Positions 10,701 through 18,879 of a DNA stretch of 64,000 nucleotides are shown piece by piece. The DNA lies in assembly GCF_000020365.1 (NCBI RefSeq), contig NC_012108.1, positions 1,488,001 to 1,552,000 of the forward strand, written 5' to 3'. A program made the translations under genes and the position numbers. The DNA comes from Desulforapulum autotrophicum HRM2. Lineage in GTDB: Bacteria > Desulfobacterota > Desulfobacteria > Desulfobacterales > Desulfobacteraceae. The notes beneath the pieces were generated by a model. It did no database searches. It was not told the origin of the DNA and saw nothing but the letters and a program-made list of their open reading frames with translations. The stretch's first letter is position 1; every line of letters begins with the position of its first letter.

Positions 10701-11341
10701 TCCACCAGATTTTTAAAAGATTTTTCAGAATACCAGATGGGATCAAAGGGTCTTAACAGGACCGTCCGGGAATCCTCCAGTACAACCAATGTTGTGTCAA
10801 GAGGGTGGCCGGACAAATAGTTTTTGACGTCTGCGCATTTGAAATACCCCACAGCCAGGGTCAGGGCCTGTTTGAGTTGGGCCCTGATGATTCTGTGGAG
10901 TTCTTGTTCAAATTTCAGCCCGGGAACACTCTTTTGGTACCATTCGTCAACATTGGCTGCCATGGTGAATATAAGATCAAACAGGGTTTGAACCGCCTCC
11001 TTAACCTGGGCCTGGTGCATTGATCCACCCGTCGAGAGGATACCCATGGCCCTGTCCGCCAGGGTTTTTAACGGCGCAAGCTCTTTCAGGGAAATCCGTG
11101 CAATGACAAAGGAGATGTCTGAATCAAAAAAGCTTTTCCAGTCACCGGCCGGCTCGTTGCCCATGTTAAAGTACTGAATGGTTTCGGCATAGTCATGGGC
11201 AAAGGCCAGGAGATCGGCCATGGTCCGGTCATCGATTTTGGGAAAGGCCTGGTTTTCAGGATCCAAAGCCTCTGGAAGTCGGGCCTTTTGTGCCGACCCG
11301 TCCCGGATCAGGGGATGTTTGTTTTTACATGCTCGTTTCAT
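7727..11341 (-). CDS. eCIS baseplate J-like protein, Afp11/Pvc11-like
   Basis: The protein has 1204 aa. The C-terminal third contains a BaseplateJ/gp47-like region (TRASERLRHKNRGITAWDYE ... HFPGIYKVRCIP, then a C-terminal dimerisation-like segment ending in HTDHEILPVTI). The N-terminal half is long and helical, as in Afp11-type subunits, which are much larger than phage gpJ. Its start overlaps the gp25-like gene and its stop overlaps the Afp12-like gene, by 4 bp each. It is expected to form the baseplate wedge joining the hub and the sheath. Confidence 0.8.
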   Translation of the reverse strand: MKRACKNKHPLIRDGSAQKARLPEALDPENQAFPKIDDRTMADLLAFAHDYAETIQYFNMGNEPAGDWKSFFDSDISFVIARISLKELAPLKTLADRAMGILSTGGSMHQAQVKEAVQTLFDLIFTMAANVDEWYQKSVPGLKFEQELHRIIRAQLKQALTLAVGYFKCADVKNYLSGHPLDTTLVVLEDSRTVLLRPFDPIWYSEKSFKNLVDAIEKDCTIFQDTPSAANGLGLIFETFYNAQAQLIHLAPSFLEETMEKYSSHEPHTALFLTFIKLFEYARTHLNTITQRRLDYFYKQILGFKEKPATPDRVHLLFELARQVNSHTVKAGTLVKAGKDASDKAVIYKIDQELSVNRAKVTSLKTVFIDRDDNHRIYMAAMANSQDGQGAAFESDEPKWKTLGQSQKNLPAPAQTMARADMGFAVAAPVLLLNEGSRDIYITIETKTDLPSNIPVGDKAIKALTIQLSGVKEWIQTIPANVTKEAARELKIKISLDPSDPPVVAYDDKTLGNGFSTPFPVLKVLLKNQNNPNYLYGALKDLLIHRLHLEVHVTGVSNLILQNDDGLNAKFPLGNRPAIGSTFYVGNREVFQKRITFLNLHYQWKDVPASDLGAYYANYFDKASGARVQDLSNTSFKGQYSILLGRTWELLGPQKNLFNDKNASDKTEISFSASDFNSIQNYTPAHTNKDLVRYQSGTERGFIKLQLEQPSMAFGHQAFRDLYTKRIIAYASSPGDANEEKIPNEPYTPLLNSLSLDYHAQETIDCSVKPGIEDPMLVHIHPFGHSTVYDLPDTPSYLLGRFTYGNNNPKETKGELYIGISGLVPRQHLSLLFQMAEGSADPELSKEEVNWSYLSNNQWQEFSSKEILRDATNGLRTSGIILFDVPKAATSDNTRLPPGYHWICVSVQDNTAAVCDTIDIAAQAVEATFEDQENHPSFLATPLATDTISKLKIKQSAIKKVKQPYASLGGKVQEQHREFYTRASERLRHKNRGITAWDYERLVLEHFPGIYKVRCIPHSTYHYTDAQKEIEIPASEFAPGHVALIVIPNLNNQNAVNPLEPRVSLDELDKIKAFLKKMISPFAAQRLTVINPLYEQVQACFGVKFSAMADPGVYKVQLNQAIKQFLSPWAYGSKGNLAFGGKIHRSVILDFVEERSYVDHVVDFKINQIIDSQNQKTDLEQAMPSTARSIIVSHTDHEILPVTI

Positions 11342-11751
11342 GGGGAAAGATTGGTCCCTTCATTCAGGTAAAATGGATACACAAAGTTGTACCTGGAATT
11401 AGTACTCCTGATGGTGTATGCCAAAGAAATTTCGATCAGCCCCTGCACCGGATCGTCCATAAGCTGGATTTCATCCAGTTTAATTCTGGGTTCATGGTAG
11501 AGGATCGCAGTTTTTATCAGGTCCTTCATATATGCCTTAAGGGAGGTGTCCAGGGGTTCGAAAAGCAGTTTTCGTAAATCGCAGCCGTAGTTGGGTTGCA
11601 GAAAGCGTTCTCCCCTGCCTGTGGAAAGAAGGATTTCAAGGCTGCTCTGGATATCGGCCTGATTTACGGTGGTTTCCACGGTGTTTTTTCCCTTGATAAA
11701 GGTGGGTGGGAATCCCCACCCTGTCCCCAAAAATGAATCCGATGTGTTCAT
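11338..11751 (-). CDS. gp25/GPW-like baseplate protein (Afp9-like)
   Basis: The protein has 137 aa, taking the ATG at 11751 (MNTSDSFLGTGWGFPPTF). An in-frame extension upstream to 11952 is possible but would overlap the PAAR gene and is rich in Arg/His shadow sequence, so I reject it. The core 'IQSSLEILLSTGRGERFLQPNYGCDLRKLLFEPLD' pattern is diagnostic of the gp25/GPW lysozyme-like wedge family: the RGER.M/L..YGC..R motif that anchors the sheath to the baseplate. It has a 4-bp overlap with the BaseplateJ-like gene. Confidence 0.88.
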   Translation of the reverse strand: MNTSDSFLGTGWGFPPTFIKGKNTVETTVNQADIQSSLEILLSTGRGERFLQPNYGCDLRKLLFEPLDTSLKAYMKDLIKTAILYHEPRIKLDEIQLMDDPVQGLIEISLAYTIRSTNSRYNFVYPFYLNEGTNLSP

Positions 11752-11792
11752 CTGATTTCCGGCAGAGAACTGCCGCCTCCTTTTTTTACAAG

Positions 11793-12071
11793 CTAACCCA
11801 TTTGCACCGTTGGTTCCCCCACGGCTGCCATGGCCCCGCACAGGCAGGTATCTGTCTGGCGTATGGCAGGTTTTCCTCCGATCATCACCGTGGCGCTTCC
11901 CGATGGAAACGGGCTGACTGTGGGCTGATGCACATTGGGAGGCAGTGAGCACACATGATTGTCAAGAAGCACGGCCGCGGGCATTCCACCAATCAGGACT
12001 GTTGCTTCTCCAGGACCTATAACGGTTCCGCCGTGGGTGGTCGTGTCTCCTACTCTGACTGCGGATGGCAT
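11793..12071 (-). CDS. PAAR-domain spike tip protein (Afp10-like)
   Basis: The protein has 92 aa with typical PAAR repeats: VRVGDTTTHGGTV, then VLIGGMPAAV, and VMIGGKPAIRQTD followed by a Cys-containing end. His/Cys residues (H13 region, H38, C40, C77, C79) could bind the metal that caps the cone. PAAR proteins sit on the VgrG/gp5-like spike and sharpen it. Located directly after the spike gene, as in other eCIS operons. No C-terminal toxin extension is present. Confidence 0.9.
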   Translation of the reverse strand: MPSAVRVGDTTTHGGTVIGPGEATVLIGGMPAAVLLDNHVCSLPPNVHQPTVSPFPSGSATVMIGGKPAIRQTDTCLCGAMAAVGEPTVQMG

Positions 12072-12083
12072 ATCTGCTCCGTT

Positions 12084-13832
12084 TTAATTGATTTTTACCA
12101 AAGACCCCTTTAAAATGGCCACTGCTCCTGTGCTGACTTCGGCACCGGCGGCACCTTCGGCCTTGAATTCTGCGTCCGCGGCCAGTTTTAAATTAAGGCC
12201 TTGCAGGTTGATATCCCCGGTGGCCTTGATGGTGATATCCACGGCACTCTCCATAAGTATGCCGTCGGCACTCATTTTGATTTTGTTGCCGGTTTCATCT
12301 GCCATGACAATAGTGCCCTCGTCGTCGCTGAGCACCATCATGTTTCCGTTGGGTGTTTCACAGGTGATGCTTCTTTTCTCATCGTTAAAGATGAATTTCA
12401 GCCCTTCGCGGGTAACAAACCCCTTTTCATGGTTGTCATCGGAGGCGGTTATGGGAGCGGGTTTTGCGCTGCTGTTGAGCATCCCCAGAATCACTGGATC
12501 CCGGGGGTCGTCATTGATAAATCCCAACACCACCTCGTCATTGATTTCGGGCCTGAAAAAGGCCCCTCTGTTTTCCCCTGCGTCCAGGCTTGCCACGCGA
12601 CACCAGATGCCCTCGGCCTCGGGGTCAACCATGGGCATGCGGACCATTACCCGGTCCTCACCGTCCGGGTCTTCTGACAACTGTGTGACCACCCCGATTT
12701 GAAGCCCATTGACCCCCGGCACCAGGCCTGCCGCCGGCGGCTCAGCAATATCCCTCCGGGGGGTAAACCATTCAGGAGAAAGTCCGAATTGCAAGTCCGT
12801 CTCCCAATTATCGGTGTGGACCACCTGCCTTACGGCGGTGATAAATGCGGTGCCGTTGAAACGGTCTCCCACGCCGTTCAGGCTGACCAGATGACCGGGT
12901 TTGACCCCCGCAAATCCCTGACACTTTAGCCGTCCGATGATTTTTGAAAGCCTGCTTTGAAGAAGGCAGGCATCGGCCAGGGTTTTGAGTTCAGCATCGG
13001 TCCTTTTTCCCCCATGGCGCATGGGAAAGGTTGAAATGGCCATCACTTTGGCAAGGGCGTCTGCATCCAGATTTCCCTGGTCCGGCAGGGAAGGGGGATC
13101 ACTCTTCTCTTCAATCATCTCCTGGCCCGCGTAATCCCATGCCTGGGTATTTATTTGGGAAAACTGACTCCTGGCATCCATTTCCGCTTCAAACGCCATC
13201 AGGGTTGATCCGTAAACCAGATTCAGAATGGGCTCCTGTTCGGCATCCGGAGCTTTCACACTGATCTTGCCATCATCGGTTATCACCAGGAGACCATTGG
13301 CCCGGGCCCGGGCAAGAACAAAATCCCAATCCATGGCGTTGAACTTGACCATTTCCTTGTGCTGGGTCTCGGTTTCCTCCACATCGGCTTCAAGGCCGAA
13401 TTCTTCGATAATTTCCACTATAATTTCAGCGTCTGTGACGTCGGTGTAATAGCCGTTTTTCCTGGTTATGGCCATTTTGGAGGCAAGGTCCCGGCATTCG
13501 ATTTCCAGAACCGATGATTTTTTGTGACGCGCTTTGATGGCGTGCCGGGTGACAATTCCCTTGAAAATGGTCTCTTCGTCCGAGTGGTAGCCGGCCAGAA
13601 TCTCTATTTCTTTTCCCGGTTCAAATGCCTCGGCGTTGCTTATGGCAAAATCTTCACTGGCTGCATCGCCATCAAGAAGGACCAGTCGTGCGTGGGGAAT
13701 TCGGTTGATTTCCTTGGTAACCACCACTGAAACCACATGGTATTCCCCCGTGATTTCCTGACCGTTGGTGAGGATCTTGATGGTGGAAAGATCCGACGGT
13801 GCCGGTGTGGGTATGATTCTTTTGTCGGTCAT
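12084..13832 (-). CDS. VgrG/gp5-gp27-like central spike protein (Afp8-like)
   Basis: The protein has 582 aa. The N-terminal half is the gp27-like hub (EITGEYHVVSVVVTKEINRIPHARLVLLDGD). It is followed by an OB-fold segment (GVVTQLSEDPDGEDRVMVRMPMVDPEAEGIWCRVAS ... EINDEVVLGFINDDPRDPVILGML). The C-terminus is a beta-helical needle with regular strands (ITCETPNGNMMVLSDDEGTIVMADETGNKIKMS), read in short pieces. The length is normal for Pvc8-type spikes and no effector domain is fused. The start overlaps the LysM adaptor gene by 4 bp. Confidence 0.92.
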   Translation of the reverse strand: MTDKRIIPTPAPSDLSTIKILTNGQEITGEYHVVSVVVTKEINRIPHARLVLLDGDAASEDFAISNAEAFEPGKEIEILAGYHSDEETIFKGIVTRHAIKARHKKSSVLEIECRDLASKMAITRKNGYYTDVTDAEIIVEIIEEFGLEADVEETETQHKEMVKFNAMDWDFVLARARANGLLVITDDGKISVKAPDAEQEPILNLVYGSTLMAFEAEMDARSQFSQINTQAWDYAGQEMIEEKSDPPSLPDQGNLDADALAKVMAISTFPMRHGGKRTDAELKTLADACLLQSRLSKIIGRLKCQGFAGVKPGHLVSLNGVGDRFNGTAFITAVRQVVHTDNWETDLQFGLSPEWFTPRRDIAEPPAAGLVPGVNGLQIGVVTQLSEDPDGEDRVMVRMPMVDPEAEGIWCRVASLDAGENRGAFFRPEINDEVVLGFINDDPRDPVILGMLNSSAKPAPITASDDNHEKGFVTREGLKFIFNDEKRSITCETPNGNMMVLSDDEGTIVMADETGNKIKMSADGILMESAVDITIKATGDINLQGLNLKLAADAEFKAEGAAGAEVSTGAVAILKGSLVKIN

Positions 13833-14506
13833 AAACCTGCCCGTTGGTTAATGGGGGGAAACCGCAGGGTGTCCCCTACCTTTAGTCTTCTAAAGTTTGT
13901 CAGGTGATTCGCCTTGGCCACTTCCAGATAATAGGCGGGGTTTCCATAGATGCGATAGGCCATGAGGGGAAGGGTATCTCCCTTTTTGACCTGCCGGTAG
14001 TGGGTCAGGTCCGGAGAGTTTTTTCCCTCTTCTGCCGCCCGTTTTTGATCGTCCACATTTTCGGCAAATATGGCCTTTAACTTGGCCCGGAGGGGATATC
14101 CATCCGGCTTAAAAAGGGTGTAGCTGATTTCGGCGGATTTGAGGATGCATTCGGAGATCAGGCTTCCCCAGGAGATTTTAAGATAGTTGGGCCGGTGGGT
14201 GTCGCTGTTTATTTTGGCTGCCAGCTCCAGAAACCTTTCAATGGTTTCGGTGACGTCCTGAAGTCCGGCGGAGGCTCCTGTGCCATCGAACAGGAAATCA
14301 AAGCTGTATTCCTGGGGGGGGATCAACTCAAACTTCTGGTTGCTGCCTGTGGTTCCCTTGCCCGAGGCTGAGTCATACTTTATTTCATACTTTCTCGAGT
14401 AGGTGGATGGATTAAACATCACCTGGAATTCCCCGATCTTGTCAGATTCTCCGTAATCAATACTTGCGTAGGCTTCGATTTTTAATTTTTTCAGTTCACC
14501 TTCCAT
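13829..14506 (-). CDS. LysM-domain hub/adaptor protein (Afp7/gp53-like)
   Basis: The protein has 225 aa. The N-terminal domain (MFNPSTYSRKYEIKYD, then QEYSFDFLFDGTGA) is typical of eCIS spike-tube adaptor proteins. A C-terminal LysM module follows (HYRQVKKGDTLPLMAYRIYGNPAYYLEVAKANHL ... LKVGDTLRFPP, in sections). In Afp/PVC particles the equivalent subunit adapts the tube to the spike. The gene sits between the DUF5908 mini-gene and the spike gene. Confidence 0.88.
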   Translation of the reverse strand: MEGELKKLKIEAYASIDYGESDKIGEFQVMFNPSTYSRKYEIKYDSASGKGTTGSNQKFELIPPQEYSFDFLFDGTGASAGLQDVTETIERFLELAAKINSDTHRPNYLKISWGSLISECILKSAEISYTLFKPDGYPLRAKLKAIFAENVDDQKRAAEEGKNSPDLTHYRQVKKGDTLPLMAYRIYGNPAYYLEVAKANHLTNFRRLKVGDTLRFPPINQRAGL

Positions 14507-14531
14507 GGTCGCCCATCTCCGTCTGATTGTA

Positions 14532-14693
14532 TTACCGTTCTTTTTCTTCCCTTAAAATCCGCATGACCTCCTCCACACAATCGGCGATCACCTCCTGTTT
14601 GTCAAGGACATCACTGACCTGTGGGGATCGATCCGTCTTGGTGGTTTCACGTATGGTGGCTTTAATGAAAAGCTCTCTGATCTCTAAAGGCAT
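14532..14693 (-). CDS. DUF5908-type mini-protein of the eCIS operon (Afp6-like)
   Basis: This is a 53-aa frame on the minus strand starting MPLEIRELFIKATI and ending ILREEKER, with GAGG four bases before the ATG. DUF5908 proteins share the opening 'MPlEIrELvIKatV' and occur at exactly this place, between the second tube gene and the LysM adaptor. The protein is short, charged and probably a helix pair. Its role in the particle is unclear; an assembly role is an inference from position. It is easy to miss because of its size. Confidence 0.82.
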   Translation of the reverse strand: MPLEIRELFIKATIRETTKTDRSPQVSDVLDKQEVIADCVEEVMRILREEKER

Positions 14694-14717
14694 ATCCTCA
14701 CATTCCAATCCATTGGG

Positions 14718-15173
14718 TTAGCGTTTGATTCGTGTAAAGTACGTGTAGGCCAGCTCCAGGGTCTCCACCACGATGGCGTTATCCGAGGCCTTGAAATCGG
14801 ACACGGACCACTTGACCGGCCAGGCTTTCACAAAACTGTAGGTGTCTGCCAGGGGTTCGTGATTTTCATTCTGTAAGGTCACGTTGACCGTGGCCGGTGC
14901 AAATAAAAAATTTTCAATGGCGTTTTTGCACCAGCTGATCAGTTGAGAGTCGGACAGCAACCCTCGTTTCAGTATCAGGTTTCCAAATTTTCCCCGGGTA
15001 GGGAGGCGGTGGGAGAATCTGTTCTCTCCACCCTCCACAACCTCTTCAATGCCCAGCTCGGAGGTGAGGCCACCGACTTCCTGAAACCGGGCATCCTTAC
15101 TGTCCCCAGGAAGAAACCCGAACGCCACATTAAAATGAAATCCCACGGGTGGGTAGTCGGTTGCCATGGTCAT
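14718..15173 (-). CDS. eCIS inner tube protein 2 (Afp5/gp19-like)
   Basis: The protein has 151 aa and is a paralogue of the neighbouring tube gene. It shows the gp19/Hcp-like tube pattern: 'GFHFNVAFGF ... FQEVGGLTSELGIEEVVEGGEN ... LKRGLLSDSQLISWC' and a C-terminal 'VSDFKASDNAIVVETLELAYTYF'. The second tube paralogue of eCIS particles usually forms the tube-initiation ring next to the baseplate. Starts at ATG 15173 or, equally possible, 15167 (MATDYPP). Confidence 0.87.
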   Translation of the reverse strand: MTMATDYPPVGFHFNVAFGFLPGDSKDARFQEVGGLTSELGIEEVVEGGENRFSHRLPTRGKFGNLILKRGLLSDSQLISWCKNAIENFLFAPATVNVTLQNENHEPLADTYSFVKAWPVKWSVSDFKASDNAIVVETLELAYTYFTRIKR

Positions 15174-15188
15174 TTATCCTGTTGTTTA

Positions 15189-15620
15189 TCAACCGTTTTC
15201 AATGGTCAGCCCCTCATGGGCAACCTCCAGAGATTCGATGGCCACCTCGTTGCCCGTAGCTTTCAATCCCGGGCCTTCAATTTTAACGGGAAAGGCATTG
15301 ACCGCTTTCCACGTCATGACCGGTTCATGTTTTTCATTGAGCAGGCTGATGATCAGATCCCTTCGTTCAGCCTTGTTCAGGGCGGTGGCATTCACCCATG
15401 TGAAAAACTCATTGTCATTGGGTAAAATGCCCCGTTTCAGAGTGATATTGCCGAATTTTGGAATGCCGGGCATTTTCCTGACCGAATATTCGGGACTCAA
15501 TCCGTCCCGGTATTCGATTACCTGGGTTTCGATATTTAAGCCCGATACCTCGGAAAAACCCAGAAGGGTTCCGCCCCATTCCACCTGAAAATGAAAAACC
15601 GGTAAAGGATAATCTGCCAT
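15189..15620 (-). CDS. eCIS inner tube protein 1 (Afp1/gp19-like)
   Basis: The protein has 143 aa from the ATG at 15620 (MADYPLPVFHF), preceded by AAGGTGG; the in-frame GTG three codons upstream lies inside the SD and is less likely. The tube signature is 'FHFQVEWGGTLLGFSEVSGLNIETQVIEYRDG ... KFGNITLKRG' with the C-terminal 'GNEVAIESLEVAHEGLTI'. It forms the stacked hexameric inner tube. A clear paralogue of the next gene. Confidence 0.9.
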   Translation of the reverse strand: MADYPLPVFHFQVEWGGTLLGFSEVSGLNIETQVIEYRDGLSPEYSVRKMPGIPKFGNITLKRGILPNDNEFFTWVNATALNKAERRDLIISLLNEKHEPVMTWKAVNAFPVKIEGPGLKATGNEVAIESLEVAHEGLTIENG

Positions 15621-15719
15621 GTTAACCACCTTATAATCAAATTTTCGGTTATAGTCTCTTATGTCTGCTGTTTGTTGTTTTAACCTGTATCTGCCATGTC
15701 ACCATTCCCGGAGGAAGGG

Positions 15720-17672
15720 TTATGACTCCTGCATCTTATGGGCGAATTTGAGAATAATAAATTCAGCCGGGCGAACTACGGCCATGCCTATTTCCACGTT
15801 CATCCGGCCTTCCAGAATGTCCTGGGCCGTCATTGTGACTCCCAGCCCCACATTGACGAAAAAAGCGTGCCCGGGTTTTGCTCCTGCCAGGGCACCGTCA
15901 CGCCATTTTTGAACCAGATAATTTTCGATCATGGCCTTGACCTTGATCCAGGTGTTGGCGTCGTTGGGCTCGAACACGGCCCAGTAGGTTGATTTTTTGA
16001 TGGATTCTTCGACCATGTTGAAGAAACGGCGGACGGAAATATAGCGCCACTCGTTGTCGTTGCCGGCCAGGGTTCTTGCTCCCCATACCAGAATGCCTTT
16101 GCCGGTAAATCCCCGGATGGCGTTGATGGATTTTCCGGCGGTAACGTCAACGTTTAAATCCTCCTGTTCCTTGTTGTCAATGGTTTCGGTGAGTTCAAGA
16201 ACGTTGGATAGGCTGACGTTTGCAGGTGCTTTCCAGACCCCCCTGTTTGTATCCACCATGGCATAAATGCCGGCTATGGCACCACTGGGGGGCAGCACGG
16301 TCATGGTGTCGCTCAATGTGGTAATGGTGGTTTTGTAAATCGTGTGGGTGTCGTAAAGGTTTTTTCCGTAGGTGGTCTCATAGGTACTGGCCGTCTCCAT
16401 GACTTTGCTGACAGCCGCATTGACCTGGTGAAAAATCAAGGTGATGGAAGGTTCTGCAGTTTTCATTTTTGCGGCATCTGTGCCCGTACCGTAGATATTC
16501 ACCGCAGCCACGGTGTTGGCAGCGGTGAAAATGTTTCCCCATTGGGCTGTCTCCACTGGATCATAGGCACTGTAAAGGTCATAGGCTCCGGTCAACTGGT
16601 CGTCCGCACTTTTGTCGTAGCCAATCAGGGTTTCCATTGAGGCTTTTAGGGCATTGGAGATCAGGCTTTCAATGTCCGTGATCAGCTTGCTTCCCTTGAT
16701 AAGGTTTGCCTTGGCCGCCCACTCGTCGATTTTATCGACCATGTCGTAGATTAGGTTAAACAAGGCTTTAAATGTCACATCCCCGGGTGCGAGTTTAAAT
16801 GCATCCTTGAGGCTTGCATATCGGGCCTTGATGGAATTTTCTCCCCCTTTCAACCCGCTTATATCCAAGGTGATCTGGTCCAGGTCTGCAACGGCATTGT
16901 CCAGGTTGGTGACGGTTTGCTGAACATCGGTGTCATTGGTTAAAACATCCAGGCTCACGGCCTGACCGCCTCGCATGATTTTTCCCTTGATATCACGGTA
17001 ATTGATGGTGATTCCCAGGTTGGTTTTCAGCCAGGGGGTATAGGCCGCCCCATATTTTAAATAGTTGATTCCGATTTTATCGCGGAATTCATCCCGGCCC
17101 TTTTCCCAGTCAAATCCAGGATCCCCGGATTTTGATTCAAGCAGATCAAAAATGCAAAACCTGTCTTGCAGGGTATTGCACTGCTCCAGGGCAAGCTGCT
17201 GGATGGTGTACAGATTGTCGTTTCCAAACAGGACCGCATCCGGAAATAAAATAAGTGTGGGTTCATCCTTTTTTTTAAGCTTTTCAAGTCCGGTTTCAAA
17301 ATGTGATTTAGTGATGGTGGCCGTATAGGAGCCGATGGAAATGATGTAGCATTTGCCACCGCCATTTTTAAAAAACAGGCGCAGGCTGTCGTACATGTAA
17401 AATTCGGCATTTAATGTTTTTGAAGCCACCACATTGTTTTCATCAAGGACAACCTCCTGTATATCCACCGGGGGAGGACCACCGAAAAGTTCCTGAAAGT
17501 CAAGCAGTGAGGTCACCTTGGTGGGCTGGTTCAGGAGATCTTCAGGCACTAGCTTCTGTGCTTTTTCCGTGTAGCCGATAAAGGCCGGCACGGCTGTTTC
17601 CACCTCTGCAACTGAGGGCGGAAACAGGGATATCTCTTTGATATAAACATCGGGGGTCTTGTACGTTGCCAT
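15720..17672 (-). CDS. eCIS contractile sheath protein (Afp2-4-like), unusually long
   Basis: The protein has 650 aa. The N-terminal sheath signature is 'TPDVYIKEISLFPPSVAEVETAVPAFIGYT'. The conserved C-terminal sheath domain is 'WRYISVRRFFNMVEESI', 'STYWAVFEPND', 'LEGRMNVEIGMAVVRPAEFIIL'. Sheath subunits of this class are commonly 350-500 aa. The extra length is in the middle, roughly residues 220-480, and is helical and acidic (LNDTDVQQTVTNLDNAV ... YETTYGKNLYDTH). Only one sheath gene is visible, whereas Afp has three. SD GGGAGG before ATG. Confidence 0.92.
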   Translation of the reverse strand: MATYKTPDVYIKEISLFPPSVAEVETAVPAFIGYTEKAQKLVPEDLLNQPTKVTSLLDFQELFGGPPPVDIQEVVLDENNVVASKTLNAEFYMYDSLRLFFKNGGGKCYIISIGSYTATITKSHFETGLEKLKKKDEPTLILFPDAVLFGNDNLYTIQQLALEQCNTLQDRFCIFDLLESKSGDPGFDWEKGRDEFRDKIGINYLKYGAAYTPWLKTNLGITINYRDIKGKIMRGGQAVSLDVLTNDTDVQQTVTNLDNAVADLDQITLDISGLKGGENSIKARYASLKDAFKLAPGDVTFKALFNLIYDMVDKIDEWAAKANLIKGSKLITDIESLISNALKASMETLIGYDKSADDQLTGAYDLYSAYDPVETAQWGNIFTAANTVAAVNIYGTGTDAAKMKTAEPSITLIFHQVNAAVSKVMETASTYETTYGKNLYDTHTIYKTTITTLSDTMTVLPPSGAIAGIYAMVDTNRGVWKAPANVSLSNVLELTETIDNKEQEDLNVDVTAGKSINAIRGFTGKGILVWGARTLAGNDNEWRYISVRRFFNMVEESIKKSTYWAVFEPNDANTWIKVKAMIENYLVQKWRDGALAGAKPGHAFFVNVGLGVTMTAQDILEGRMNVEIGMAVVRPAEFIILKFAHKMQES

Positions 17673-17695
17673 GGGGTATTCCTCCCTGTTTGAGA

Positions 17696-18793
17696 TTAAA
17701 TATATATGAAAATTTCCGAATAATACGAATCATTGTCCTTATCCGGCTTAAGGTTCATGGGGGTTGCGTTTGCCAGGTTTTCAATTTCAAAAGCGCCATC
17801 GCCGTTTCCATTGGTTTTGGTCAATGTGATGCCTTTTCTGGGGGTGGCAGACATTTGATAGCTGGAATCAGAAACAAACGGTGCCGCCGTCAAACCGTTG
17901 GAAAGGGTTATATCCGGGAGTCGGGTAAAGCCTAAGTCTGTTGTGGGAGATGTGATGGCAAGATCCTTTGAATCAATTGTCTTTTGGTGCTTTTTAACCA
18001 CATAATATTTCCAGAACACCCTGCGTTGGTTGATGTTGATCGTATAGTCTTTTGTGGTCGCAAGGTTGTTTGCGTCCATGAACCGGTAAGGCTCAATAAC
18101 GCCACTGGAATGGAAAATTTCAACAACACCAAAAATATTCCGCCCTTTGATTTCATCATCCACATAAAAGGTGCTGTTTTTCTCCCCATCCAAAAAGAGC
18201 GTATATGTTCCGGGAGGATGGGCCTGCAGCATCACTGGAAGATTGACCCTGTTTTTTTGTGGAAAAATCCTTTCTCCTTTCACATGATCTCCCAGTTCAT
18301 TTTTGAGTTCCATATAAACGGAGGCCTTGTTGGTCTCAAAGGAGAGTGTAAACCTCCCGGGTTTTTGCTGGATTTGATCCTCGGCCGTTAAAAATTGACT
18401 GTCCCCATGGGCGGTTAATAGCAACTGGTTGTGGCGGACACTGTCCTGGCGGTTGTGCATCCGGTAGATCACCTGGGATTTGGGAGAGGGCAGGGGAAGG
18501 TCTGAGAAATTCAGCAGACAAGGATTTTTCTGAACCAGGTAAAAGGTGAATTTCATCGGGTCTGTAATGGGTCTGCGGGGGCTGAACTTTCCTTCAGGGG
18601 TTTTGTCTGCTTCATAGATTACCGTAAATCCATGGGGGGTGGGTTTGAATAGCAGCCCGAGATCTTTCATTTTTTCAAGGCAGGAGGACGACGGAAATAT
18701 GCAAAGATCCGCGGCCAGGCAGTGGGGACCATTCTTCGGGTAGTAGCTGTGGGAGATCTTTACATGAAACAGGTTATCATAGGCGATCTGCAT
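17696..18793 (-). CDS. Conserved-looking eCIS-locus protein of unknown function
   Basis: The protein has 365 aa, is soluble and rich in predicted beta strands, with no signal peptide. It begins MQIAYDNLFHVKISHSYY and has the stretches 'LLFKPTPHGFTVIYEA' and 'RRVFWKYYVVKKHQK'. I do not recognise a named family. It sits between the cap gene and the sheath gene with a strong SD (GAGGTGAT), so it is translated with the particle genes. A structural role (cap, collar or assembly factor) is an inference from position only. Confidence 0.6.
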   Translation of the reverse strand: MQIAYDNLFHVKISHSYYPKNGPHCLAADLCIFPSSSCLEKMKDLGLLFKPTPHGFTVIYEADKTPEGKFSPRRPITDPMKFTFYLVQKNPCLLNFSDLPLPSPKSQVIYRMHNRQDSVRHNQLLLTAHGDSQFLTAEDQIQQKPGRFTLSFETNKASVYMELKNELGDHVKGERIFPQKNRVNLPVMLQAHPPGTYTLFLDGEKNSTFYVDDEIKGRNIFGVVEIFHSSGVIEPYRFMDANNLATTKDYTININQRRVFWKYYVVKKHQKTIDSKDLAITSPTTDLGFTRLPDITLSNGLTAAPFVSDSSYQMSATPRKGITLTKTNGNGDGAFEIENLANATPMNLKPDKDNDSYYSEIFIYI

Positions 18794-18879
18794 GTTATCA
18801 CCTCTATTTAAACGGATTCTTTAACTCTCAATTGCTACAATCGGTGTATCAAATGTCGAAAAAAATATCTCGGTACAGA

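Noticed and set aside
11752-11952. N-terminal extension of the gp25-like protein
   Set aside because: It overlaps the PAAR gene and has shadow-like composition; the family starts near the ATG at 11751.
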